A DNA stretch of 64,000 nt from Bradyrhizobium xenonodulans (lineage in GTDB: Bacteria > Pseudomonadota > Alphaproteobacteria > Rhizobiales > Xanthobacteraceae). Under the pieces are notes generated by a model that worked only from the letters and a program-made list of their open reading frames with translations, did not search any database and was not told the origin of the DNA. The DNA lies in the NCBI RefSeq assembly GCF_027594865.1, contig NZ_CP089391.1:310001-374000 (forward strand), given 5' to 3'. Positions 1 to 9,066 of this stretch are shown here, in pieces. The stretch's first letter is position 1; each line of letters opens with the position of its first letter. A program made the translations under genes and the position numbers.

Positions 1-192
1 GGCGTGCTGATCGCCTTCAGCCGCACCGCGGCGATCGGGCTCATCCTGGGCATCGTCGCTTCGCTCGGTTACATGTTCGGCGCAGCGATCCTCACGCCTG
101 ACCTCTGGATCGAGCCGTTAGGTGCGCTGGTGAAGACAGGACCGGCGATCGTGCTGATGCTGGTGGCATTGCTCATGCTGGACAATCGGTGA
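1..192 (+). CDS. DoxX-like membrane domain, C-terminal fragment (cut by window edge)
   Basis: The reading frame is open from the first base and ends in TGA at 190-192, so this is the C-terminal end of a longer gene. The visible 63 residues form two hydrophobic helices separated by a loop containing LTPDLWIEPLGALVKTGPAI, a pattern I recognise from the C-terminal DoxX-like domain that often follows an SDR/NmrA-type NAD-binding domain. The stop overlaps the ATG of the next gene (TGATG), so the two are translationally coupled. Function cannot be read from this fragment alone; an integral inner-membrane location is supported by hydrophobicity. Confidence 0.7.
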   Translation, partial: GVLIAFSRTAAIGLILGIVASLGYMFGAAILTPDLWIEPLGALVKTGPAIVLMLVALLMLDNR

Positions 193-599
193 TGGGGAAA
201 TGGCCCGACGACGACGTGATCCTGTTCGACGGCGTCTGCATCTTCTGCTCGCGCTGGGTTCGCTTCGTCGCCAAGCGCGACACGGCGAGGCGGTTTCGCT
301 TCACACCGATTCAGTCGGACTACGGCGCGAAGCTCGCGCGCACCTTCGGCATCGATCCTGACGATCCCGATACCAACGCTGTGGTCCACGGCGGCGAGGT
401 GTTCATGAAATCAGACGCTGCACTGACAGTGCTGTCGCTTTTGCCGGGATGGGGCTGGGTGCGGATGCTGTTCGCCGTGCCGAGGCCGCTACGAGACCCC
501 GTCTACAACCGCATCGCGCGCAACCGCTATCGCATTTTCGGCAAGTACGAGGCGTGCTTCGTGCCGGATGCCGATCTGCGGGCGCGGGTGATCGAGTAG
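192..599 (+). CDS. DCC family thiol-disulfide oxidoreductase (DUF393)
   Basis: 135-residue soluble protein of the DCC family, thioredoxin-like proteins named for a conserved DxxCxxC start. The motif DGVCIFC lies at about residues 13-19, giving a CxxC pair (C16, C19) suited to thiol-disulfide exchange. The ATG at 192 overlaps the stop of the upstream DoxX-like gene by one base; a GTG three bases earlier is possible but less likely. Coupling to a DoxX-like membrane gene is a common arrangement and hints at a shared redox role at the membrane. The natural partner is not known to me. Length is normal for the family. Confidence 0.85.
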   Translation: MGKWPDDDVILFDGVCIFCSRWVRFVAKRDTARRFRFTPIQSDYGAKLARTFGIDPDDPDTNAVVHGGEVFMKSDAALTVLSLLPGWGWVRMLFAVPRPLRDPVYNRIARNRYRIFGKYEACFVPDADLRARVIE

Positions 600-607
600 T
601 ACCCTCG

Positions 608-1435
608 TCAAGAGAAAGAGGCTTCGTAGTTGAGCGGCGAAAGGCGAACGAGTTTCTCCAGCGGCGGAGTTAACTCGAACATACGAGGGTGTGCCGAGAA
701 ATCAAAAACCCGGCAAAGTCTAAAAGCGTCTGGCCGTTCTGAAGCCAGAGAGAGCTCGTTTCTCGTGATGTAAAACGGTGTGACGTCCGCGCCGACCGTT
801 GTCTTTACTTCGAGCAGTCGTTCTCTGCCTTGCGCGTCGAAAGAGAGTATGTCGTAGCCTGCGCCGTCACCAAGTTCTTCCGAAATCCATCGAATTTTCC
901 TGGCAAGATCGGGGCGTTCAAGCTGAGTTAGTCTCTGGCGTTCGTGATGGAAGACCAGCTCTTCTCCGTCGCGACCTAGTTTGCGGTTACGGAAGTCCCG
1001 TTCGACCGGGTTAAACTTACGGATCAACCGCTCTATGTCCGCCTTGCGCGGCGAAACTGGCAGGAGCGGTGGAGGGGCTCCCACAAACAGGCCTTGCCGC
1101 TCAGCCCACCCGTCCACGACCTTCTCCGGGTGCAACGCAGCCGGATTATGAGAAAGGTACCGATCAATCGCAGGAATAATCGCGGCTTGATGATTATCGG
1201 CCGGGAAATAGCCCTTGATGCTGGGCAGGCCCAACTTGACCAGCACTGCCGAAATGTTCCGATGCTTGAATTCGACGGAACTCTTGCTTCGATCGAGACT
1301 ATCTCTCAAAGCCCGATTGTGTGCGGCCTTGTTATAGGGAATGCCGGAGATCTCTTCGTCGAGCATGCTAAAATAGTCGGCGACGATGCGATCGAGCTCT
1401 TCGTCAGTCCAGTCTGGTTGTCCGCCGCCGGCCAT
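608..1435 (-). CDS. DUF3883 domain protein, PD-(D/E)xK nuclease-like fold
   Basis: 275-residue protein. The C-terminal third carries a DUF3883-type core: GRDGEE (about residues 154-159), GYDILSF (193-199) and LLEVKTT (207-213). D195, E209 and K211 fit the PD-(D/E)xK nuclease metal site. It continues with TPFYITRNE, typical of DUF3883. The N-terminal part (about 1-100) is charged and helical, and I do not recognise its family. DUF3883 domains are often found in restriction and other defence proteins, but no partner gene (helicase, methylase) is adjacent. By eye the gene is less G+C-rich than its neighbours and it sits alone between housekeeping-like genes, which suggests transfer. Start is the ATG at 1435. 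Confidence 0.75.
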   Translation of the reverse strand: MAGGGQPDWTDEELDRIVADYFSMLDEEISGIPYNKAAHNRALRDSLDRSKSSVEFKHRNISAVLVKLGLPSIKGYFPADNHQAAIIPAIDRYLSHNPAALHPEKVVDGWAERQGLFVGAPPPLLPVSPRKADIERLIRKFNPVERDFRNRKLGRDGEELVFHHERQRLTQLERPDLARKIRWISEELGDGAGYDILSFDAQGRERLLEVKTTVGADVTPFYITRNELSLASERPDAFRLCRVFDFSAHPRMFELTPPLEKLVRLSPLNYEASFS

Positions 1436-1480
1436 ACGCAGGAAAATGAACCAAATGGTTATGGGCGTCCAGTCCCGGGT

Positions 1481-2731
1481 TCATGACCAGTCGGATGTCG
1501 CCACCAGCACTTCCTGCGCCGCCCGTTCTCCACTGTCCCGCGCTCCATGCGCCGTCGTGAAAAACTCCGGCGACGTCGCCTCGCCTGCGAAGAACAGTCG
1601 TCCATCTACCGGCGCCGCCAGCACAGCGCGATCTCCGGCGTGGCCCGGCAGCGCGTGCGAATACGATCCCCGCGCGAATGGATCATGCGCCCAGCGCGAC
1701 TCGTATAGCGGCTTCAGCTTGCGGCGGATGTCGTTGCCGAGAAAGCCTGCGATCTCGTCGATGCTCTGCGCGGCAATGGCGCCTTCGCCGGCATCTTCCA
1801 GCGCGCGGGCAAAGCTGCCGCCGAAAAAGCCTTCGATGCAGGGCTGGCCGAACGGGCGGATGTGGTAGGTGCCCATCTCGGTGCGCATGGTGGCGCCGCG
1901 CAGGTTTGCTTCTTTCGGGAAGGCTTCGGCGCCGTCGAGCGCCAGCGTCACCTTGTCGTCGACACCGAGCGGCAGGCCGGCTGCCGCATCGACCTTGGCG
2001 GGGAGCGGCGGCGAGAAACGGATGTCTCCGTCTGCGATCAGATTGGTCGGCACGGTGACGATCACCTTGTCGGAAGTCAGCGTGCCCTGCGAAGTCTCGA
2101 CGCGGATGCGCTTGCCGGAATGATCGATCAGCGTGACGTTGCAATTCAGCGCCACCGGGCAGGGCGCGCCATAGGCTGCGACCAGCGCGCCATAACCGCG
2201 ACGGATACGCCAGTTGATGTCGCTGTCCTCATAGGCGTCCCAGTCCAGCGTCGACATGTCCTTCAGCTCGCAGCCGTTGACGTAGGTCGAGACCGCGTCG
2301 ATCATGGGATTCCAGCGGTTGCCGGGTTCGAGGCTGAGGCTGGCGGGTTCGTCCTTGCTCCTTTGCGCGGCCTTCCACATGCGCTCATAGAATGCCTCCA
2401 TCGCGCGCATGAAATCGTCGCGCTCGCTTTGCGGAAAGGCGTTGCCGAAGGCCCGCTCGCGCCAGGGCGGCAGGTCCTTGTTGAGCTCGAAACCGAGTTG
2501 TTGCGCGATGGCCACGAAGGAGTTTTTGTCCGCCGAGTGCAGCCAGCCGCAGCCGACGTCGAAAGTGACCTCGGGCGAGGCCTGCACGGTCCAGGCCCGG
2601 CCGCCGAGCCGGCCCCGCGCCTCCAGCACGATCACGGAGAGGCCGGAGCCAGCCAGCGCATGCGCCGCGCCGAGGCCGGCAGCACCGGCGCCGATGATTG
2701 CGACGTCGACGGAGGAGGGCAGAGAGCTCAT
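1481..2731 (-). CDS. FAD-dependent amine oxidase (flavin monoamine oxidase family)
   Basis: 416-residue flavoprotein. The N-terminus has the dinucleotide-binding motif AIIGAGAAGLGAA at about residues 11-23 followed by LEARGRLGGRAW, the two hallmarks of the MAO/polyamine oxidase family. The C-terminus has FFAGEATSPEFFTTAHGA, the second FAD-contacting segment with the usual Gly-Glu-Ala core. No signal peptide is visible, so it should be cytosolic. The family oxidises primary or secondary amines to aldehydes with hydrogen peroxide release; the substrate cannot be predicted here. It is monocistronic, with a palindromic repeat just upstream of its start. Confidence 0.88.
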   Translation of the reverse strand: MSSLPSSVDVAIIGAGAAGLGAAHALAGSGLSVIVLEARGRLGGRAWTVQASPEVTFDVGCGWLHSADKNSFVAIAQQLGFELNKDLPPWRERAFGNAFPQSERDDFMRAMEAFYERMWKAAQRSKDEPASLSLEPGNRWNPMIDAVSTYVNGCELKDMSTLDWDAYEDSDINWRIRRGYGALVAAYGAPCPVALNCNVTLIDHSGKRIRVETSQGTLTSDKVIVTVPTNLIADGDIRFSPPLPAKVDAAAGLPLGVDDKVTLALDGAEAFPKEANLRGATMRTEMGTYHIRPFGQPCIEGFFGGSFARALEDAGEGAIAAQSIDEIAGFLGNDIRRKLKPLYESRWAHDPFARGSYSHALPGHAGDRAVLAAPVDGRLFFAGEATSPEFFTTAHGARDSGERAAQEVLVATSDWS

Positions 2732-2782
2732 GGCCGGGCTCTAGCACGTTCGCTGAGTGTGCTGAAGCCGCCACACGCACAA

Positions 2783-2887
2783 CTGTCATCACCCGCGAAG
2801 GCGGGTGATCCAGTATTCCAGAGGCGGTCGTTGTCGAGCCGATAGGCTGCGGCGTACTGGATTCCCCGCTTTCGCGGGGAATGACAG
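2783..2887. repeat. Palindromic intergenic repeat, family A, copy 1
   Basis: About 105 bp between the divergent end of typA and the start of the amine oxidase gene. It is bounded by inverted CTGTCAT / ATGACAG ends, each followed by a small hairpin (ACCCGCgaaGGCGGGT on one side, CCCCGCtttCGCGGGG on the other), with CCAGTATTCCAG and GTACTGGAT in the interior. Related copies occur at 13146-13250, 38801-38904 and 63292-63396. The two-hairpin layout suggests a non-autonomous mobile or BIME-like element. Confidence 0.85.
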
Positions 2888-2901
2888 TGAGGACTTGGCT
2901 T

Positions 2902-4728
<1,827 letters not shown>

Positions 4729-4965
4729 GAGTGAGCTTCTTTGCGTTCGAACAATGGGTTTAGCGCGATCTCGCCGGTCGGACCGGGACCTCTTCTCGAA
4801 ACAACGCTGGAAGACTGGAAAAGGGCGCTCGCCGCCCAAAAAGGAAGCCCGGCCATATCGACCGGGCACCCTACGCGTTGCGGCGCAATATATGCAAAAA
4901 CCGCCAAAAAACAATGTGTTCTTTGGGCCTTGGTTGACTGAATTTTGTCCGGGAATCTCCGGGGG

Positions 4966-5256
4966 TTAGCGACCGTTTTGGACGGGCGGGGCCTTTCGCC
5001 CCTTGATCGCCGCCCAGATCAGGGCGGCCCCGCCGATGCCGACGACCAACCCCAGAAAGACCAGCGGCGCCATGTCGGCGGCGATCCGGCCATCCTCGAC
5101 CACCGACATTCCGCCGAACAGGAGCGCGCAGAGACCCGGCAGCAGCATGAATATCCCTAAGATCGCCATGAGCGCGGTCAGGCAGCCGCTGCGTGGCGTG
5201 GGCGGGGGAGGAGGTGGTAGGGCCGAAGCCGGTTGCTGGTTGTCAGGATTGCTCAT
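4966..5256 (-). CDS. Small membrane protein with CLTALM motif, paralogue 2
   Basis: 96-residue protein, last gene of the 4966-7625 operon. It has a proline-rich N-terminus (about residues 10-22), then SGCLTALMAILGIFMLLPGL as a first membrane helix (about 24-42) and a second helix near residues 63-83, ending in a basic tail. It is clearly paralogous to the preceding gene, sharing the GCLTALM start and LLPG(V/L)C. Its ATG overlaps the previous stop by four bases (ATGA, 5253-5256), so it is translationally coupled. I know no function. Location is presumably the inner membrane. Confidence 0.8.
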   Translation of the reverse strand: MSNPDNQQPASALPPPPPPTPRSGCLTALMAILGIFMLLPGLCALLFGGMSVVEDGRIAADMAPLVFLGLVVGIGGAALIWAAIKGRKAPPVQNGR

Positions 5257-5498
5257 GATGGCGGTGGCCCAAGTCCCCATTTTCTGATCGCGGCGGCAAG
5301 CAACAGGACGGCGGCGGCGACGCTCAGCACCAATCCGATCAGGCCGAGCGGGCCCCTGCCATCTAAACTCACCAGGCAAACGCCTGGAAGGAGCAGGATG
5401 ATGCCGATGATGACCATCAGTGCCGTCAGGCAGCCGTTCCGTTGCGGCGGCCCGGCGGGCGGCGGCCGCGAATTCGGCGCGCCCTCGGTGCCGCTCAT
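5253..5498 (-). CDS. Small membrane protein with CLTALM motif, paralogue 1
   Basis: 81-residue protein with a Pro/Gly-rich start, a first membrane helix beginning NGCLTALMVIIGIILLLPGV (about residues 21-40) and a second at about 51-70. Its start codon overlaps the stop of the radical SAM gene by four bases (5495-5498) and its stop overlaps the start of its paralogue, so the three form a chain of coupled genes. The conserved Cys before the first helix is not in a lipobox. The two paralogues probably arose by tandem duplication. Role unknown; the setting suggests a membrane subunit or helper of the radical SAM/Lgt-like pair. Confidence 0.8.
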   Translation of the reverse strand: MSGTEGAPNSRPPPAGPPQRNGCLTALMVIIGIILLLPGVCLVSLDGRGPLGLIGLVLSVAAAVLLLAAAIRKWGLGPPPS

Positions 5499-6928
5499 CC
5501 CCGCAATGCCCTTTCCGCACCGACTTCCGAAGCAAGCGCTGCCCGAATGCCATCGATCTTGCCGTTGCGGTAGAACAGATTGTAGGTGTCGAACGGAATG
5601 ATCGCGCCGCTCTCGGTGACGAAATGGATGCAGGAGCGCTTGACGTTGCCGACGCAGAAATTGAAGCGATCGAGGAATTGCACGATGGTGACGCGGAAGA
5701 CGTTTTCGTAACCGAGCCCCTGAGGCACCTCGAAGCTCGGCAGGCAGCACAGCAATTCGCAGACGCGCTCGGAGGTGTTGAGCGGGCCTGACGACAGCGA
5801 AAAGAGATCGACGAATTTCTCCCGCAGCACCGGATATTTTTCCGGGCTGATCGTATTGGGCATCGCGGCGACCAGCTGCTCCTGCGGGATCAGCGAGGTC
5901 AACGGCAGCACCTTCTCGCCGTTGCGCAGGCCGTAGCCGATCGAAATGCTCTCGGGATTGCACGGCAGCGGGATCATGTCCTTGTCGCCGAACACGCCGG
6001 TCTCGATCACGCGCTTGCGAATCTCCGACAGCATGATGCGGTCGGTATTTTTGTCGAAATTCTCGTTGCGGCCGGCGTCCTGCACCGGCTGGAGCGTGAC
6101 GCCGCGCACGCATGTCCAGGTGAGCGCGTGGCGGACGATGTCGCCGATCTCGGCATCGTTGACGCCGCGCTTGATGGTCGCGACCAGGGTGGTCGACACG
6201 CCGTAATGTTCGAGATTTTCCAGCGCCTGCTGGCGGATTTTTCGCAAATCCGCGCCGCGCAGATTGACCAACGCATCGCGCTGAAGCGAATCGAACTGGA
6301 GATAGACCTCCAGTCCACGCTTGTTCTCGGCGAGCCGCGCCACGAAATCCCTGTCGCGGGCGATGCGCAGGCCGTTGGTGTTGATCATGACGTGGCGGAT
6401 CGGGCGGGCGCGCACGGCGTCCAGGATCGCGAAGAAATCCGGATGCAGCGTCGGCTCGCCGCCGGAGAGCTGCACGAGATCGGGCTCGCCTTCGCTTGCA
6501 ACCAGCGCGTCCAGCATCTTCTCGACCGTCGCGAGCGGGGTGAAGCGCGACCGCGCGGGCGAGGATTCGGCGAAGCACACCGGGCAGGTGAGGTTGCAAT
6601 GCTCGGTGATCTCGATCAGCGCCAGGCAGGAATGCTGCTCGTGGTCGGTACACAGGCCGCAATCATAGGGGCAGCCGAATTCCGTCCGCTGCTGGAATTG
6701 CAGCGGACGGTCGCCGGGCTTGATGAAATCCTTGCACAGCCGCCAATAGGCCGCATCCGTCGACACCAGCGTCGACTGGACGCCGTGCTCCCTGCAGCGC
6801 TTTTCATACCAGACCTCATTACCCAGGATCTGGATCTTGGTTGGCACCAGCTTCAAGCAGGTCTCGCAGAGAGATTGGGTCTGGCCCCAGAAGATATAGG
6901 GACGCGACTTACGCAACGGCGCGTTCAT
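5495..6928 (-). CDS. Radical SAM enzyme resembling tetraether lipid synthase (Tes/MJ0619-like)
   Basis: 477-residue radical SAM protein with several cysteine groups: CETC (21-24) with C45 in RCREHG, a rubredoxin-like or zinc-ribbon pattern; C86, C90 and C93 in FGCPYDCGLCTDHEQHS; and the SAM-cluster motif CNLTCPVC (111-118). The core has QLSGGEPTLHPDF, the SAM-binding GGE segment. The C-terminus has CELLCC (390-395) and C425/C433 in FNFCVGNVKRSCIHF. This layout and the wording PYDCGLC...CNLTCPVCF match, from memory, the archaeal MJ0619/Tes family that joins lipid tails by C-C coupling. That role is an inference for this bacterial protein. The gene overlaps the Lgt-like gene by 20 bases and the next small membrane gene by 4. 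Confidence 0.85.
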   Translation of the reverse strand: MNAPLRKSRPYIFWGQTQSLCETCLKLVPTKIQILGNEVWYEKRCREHGVQSTLVSTDAAYWRLCKDFIKPGDRPLQFQQRTEFGCPYDCGLCTDHEQHSCLALIEITEHCNLTCPVCFAESSPARSRFTPLATVEKMLDALVASEGEPDLVQLSGGEPTLHPDFFAILDAVRARPIRHVMINTNGLRIARDRDFVARLAENKRGLEVYLQFDSLQRDALVNLRGADLRKIRQQALENLEHYGVSTTLVATIKRGVNDAEIGDIVRHALTWTCVRGVTLQPVQDAGRNENFDKNTDRIMLSEIRKRVIETGVFGDKDMIPLPCNPESISIGYGLRNGEKVLPLTSLIPQEQLVAAMPNTISPEKYPVLREKFVDLFSLSSGPLNTSERVCELLCCLPSFEVPQGLGYENVFRVTIVQFLDRFNFCVGNVKRSCIHFVTESGAIIPFDTYNLFYRNGKIDGIRAALASEVGAERALRG

Positions 6929-7625
6929 GCAGGGGTCTCGCTTTTGGCCCTGTCGCCAGCATGATTGCGGCGTAGAGCAGGATGGACAGCGACAGCAGGT
7001 GAAACAGGGTGAAGGGGCCGATCAGCGTGCCGTAGGGCTTGAGGAATTCCCATAGGAAGCGCTGCGCTCCATAGTAGACGAGAACCAGGTAGAACCCATT
7101 GGTGATCACAAAGGCGTTCCGGTTCACGACGGCCAGCACATAGAGCAGCGCGAACAGGGCCATTGCCGCGCTCTCGTAGAGCTGCACGGGATGGCGCAGG
7201 ATGCCGTCGCCGAAATCATGGCCGAACGGCAGCGTCGTCGGCGTGCCATAAGTGAAATCGTCGAGGCCCGCGAAGTAGCAGCCAAGCCGGCCGAGCGCGA
7301 TGCCGAGCGCCAGCGGCAGCGCGAAGCGCGCGCCGGTTCGCACCGTGATGCCCGCGGACCATTTGTAGAGCTCGATCGCCACGATGCCGCCGGCGAGCGC
7401 GCCCTCGACCGAGCGCGCGATGCCGCTCTGGCCCGACAGCCACAGATTGCTGGAGCCGAACAAATAGGCCCCCAGCCCCGCACCGAACACCAGCGCGGCG
7501 ACATAAGGCATCACGAAGGATTGCGCCGGAAACCGCAAATCCTGTCGCGACAGCCACCACACAGCGGCAGCCGCCGTCAGCCATGCCAGGATGTCGAAGA
7601 CTGTGTGAAGGAAAGCCCCGCTCAT
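6909..7625 (-). CDS. Prolipoprotein diacylglyceryl transferase-like membrane protein
   Basis: 238-residue polytopic membrane protein with the layout of Lgt: GRLGCYFAG (about 112-120, the Lgt signature GRxGN/CF region), RHPVQLYE (144-151) and RFLWEF (189-194). It is shorter than housekeeping Lgt (about 280 residues), and where Lgt has the HGG motif this protein has RSVEGALAGG (71-80), so the usual active-region histidine appears to be Glu74. It is therefore probably a divergent relative acting on another phospholipid- or glycerol-type substrate, not the main lipoprotein enzyme. First gene of the operon, overlapping the radical SAM gene by 20 bases. Confidence 0.8.
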   Translation of the reverse strand: MSGAFLHTVFDILAWLTAAAAVWWLSRQDLRFPAQSFVMPYVAALVFGAGLGAYLFGSSNLWLSGQSGIARSVEGALAGGIVAIELYKWSAGITVRTGARFALPLALGIALGRLGCYFAGLDDFTYGTPTTLPFGHDFGDGILRHPVQLYESAAMALFALLYVLAVVNRNAFVITNGFYLVLVYYGAQRFLWEFLKPYGTLIGPFTLFHLLSLSILLYAAIMLATGPKARPLHERAVA

Positions 7626-7707
7626 GCGGGGGTGAGTATAGCACGGCCACGTTCAAAAAAAGCGCGCCGCGCATTGACCACCTTCTCACATGGGGAGAAG
7701 GAAGAAG

Positions 7708-8472
7708 CTATCCGGCCTCGCGCTCCTCGGTCGGATAGACGCCGCGCAGCACCTCCTCGAAGTGCATCTTCACGGCATCGTTGCACAGGCAGGCGCGCAG
7801 GCGCAGGCCTTCGATATTGCGGACCAGGATCGAACCGCGTCGCGTGTCGAGCACGCCCTCGACCCGGAACGACTGGAGTACGCGGCTCGCATAGCTGCGG
7901 CCGACTCCGAGCAGCGTCGCGAGCTGCTCATGCGTCAGCGGCACGCTGCTCTCGTCGCCGGTCCGCTCCATCGCCGCAATGATCCACTTCGCCGTACGTT
8001 GTTCAATGGAGTGAATGGCGTTGCAGGCGGTGGACTGGAAGATCTGCGCCAGCATGCAGTCGGCGTAGCGGGCGAAGATGTTGCGCAGCGAGGCCGAGCG
8101 CAGCTTGGCCGCTTCCAGCTTGGCGACGTGAATGTGCGCGAACGGTCCGCCGAATTTCACGCAGATGCGGGTATAGGCCGGCAAAAATCCTTCGCTGACG
8201 ATGCCGCCCACCGCGCCTTCGCGGCCGACCAGGATGGTCTCGACATCGCGGCCGTCTTCATTGGGGACGAGAAATGTCGCGAGCGAGGGGCCGCAGGGAA
8301 AGTGCACGACCTGAACGTCGTCGCCGGGATTGTAGAGCAGCTCATGGGCCGCGGCATCGTCAACGGCGACGTGTGGCGCGAGCAGCGCGTAATCCGCCGG
8401 GCTCAGGCGTCGCAGCAGATTGTTGGCAGGCCGGCTGTTGACCTCGGTCGTCTTGCTGATGCGCGCGTCCAT
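7708..8472 (-). CDS. Crp/Fnr family transcriptional regulator
   Basis: 254-residue regulator with an N-terminal cyclic-nucleotide-binding-like beta-barrel (about residues 20-140) and a C-terminal winged helix with HEQLATLLGVGRSYASRVLQ as the DNA-binding helix-turn-helix. It lacks the N-terminal cysteine cluster of FNR, so it should not sense oxygen through an Fe-S centre; its signal is unknown. I chose the ATG at 8472, which has GGAGAGCAGGGG upstream, over an upstream in-frame ATG. It lies 82 bases upstream of the Lgt-like gene on the same strand and may control that operon or be co-transcribed with it. Confidence 0.88.
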   Translation of the reverse strand: MDARISKTTEVNSRPANNLLRRLSPADYALLAPHVAVDDAAAHELLYNPGDDVQVVHFPCGPSLATFLVPNEDGRDVETILVGREGAVGGIVSEGFLPAYTRICVKFGGPFAHIHVAKLEAAKLRSASLRNIFARYADCMLAQIFQSTACNAIHSIEQRTAKWIIAAMERTGDESSVPLTHEQLATLLGVGRSYASRVLQSFRVEGVLDTRRGSILVRNIEGLRLRACLCNDAVKMHFEEVLRGVYPTEEREAG

Positions 8473-8607
8473 CGTAAATCCCCTGCTCTCCTTCAACACT
8501 AGCGCGGTCCGTTCGTGGGCTGTGTGCACAAGTGGACAGACGTAAAAACTGTTCTGTGGTGAGTTTCGTTCCGGGAACCCTCCGATGCGCTGGGCGCAGG
8601 CGTCGGG

Positions 8608-9042
8608 ATGAGGCTGTCCTTCACGGATAAAAACATGCAGCCCTCGATAGCCAGCACCATGATACCTATTTCGCCGGATGGATCGGCCGACGTTCCCGCT
8701 GACGTGCTGATCGTCGAGGACGATCCGATCATCGCGATCGACTTCGAGGATCGCCTGCTCGGCTTCGGCGTGAAGCGCGTGCGCACCGCGGGGTCGGTTG
8801 CGCAGGCGCTGGCCGCGATCGAAGCGCGCGCACCGGATTTCGCGCTACTCGACGTCGAGCTCGGTCGCGAGAAAAGCTTCGCGGTCGCCGACCGGCTCGC
8901 GGCAGCGCAAATTCCCTTCGTCTTCGTGACCGGCTACGGCGCCGAGGTGCGGATCGCGCCCGAATTCAAGATGCGGCCGCGGCTGCAAAAGCCCTGCCCG
9001 AGCGACGCGCTCGAGGCCGCGCTGCGCATGCGCGGCGCCTGA
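8608..9042 (+). CDS. Single-domain response regulator (receiver)
   Basis: 144 residues, a stand-alone receiver domain. VLIVEDDPIIAID supplies the acidic pair, ALLDVELG the phosphoacceptor aspartate, FVTGYG the conserved Thr, and LQKPCP the conserved Lys-Pro. It has no output domain, so it would act through protein contacts or as a phosphate sink. The start is uncertain: ATGs at 8608, 8635 and 8659 are in frame and all precede the conserved core. It is divergent from the Crp/Fnr gene. No kinase is adjacent. Confidence 0.85.
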   Translation: MRLSFTDKNMQPSIASTMIPISPDGSADVPADVLIVEDDPIIAIDFEDRLLGFGVKRVRTAGSVAQALAAIEARAPDFALLDVELGREKSFAVADRLAAAQIPFVFVTGYGAEVRIAPEFKMRPRLQKPCPSDALEAALRMRGA

Positions 9043-9066
9043 CCACTCGTCCGAGTTCTCGCAGCT

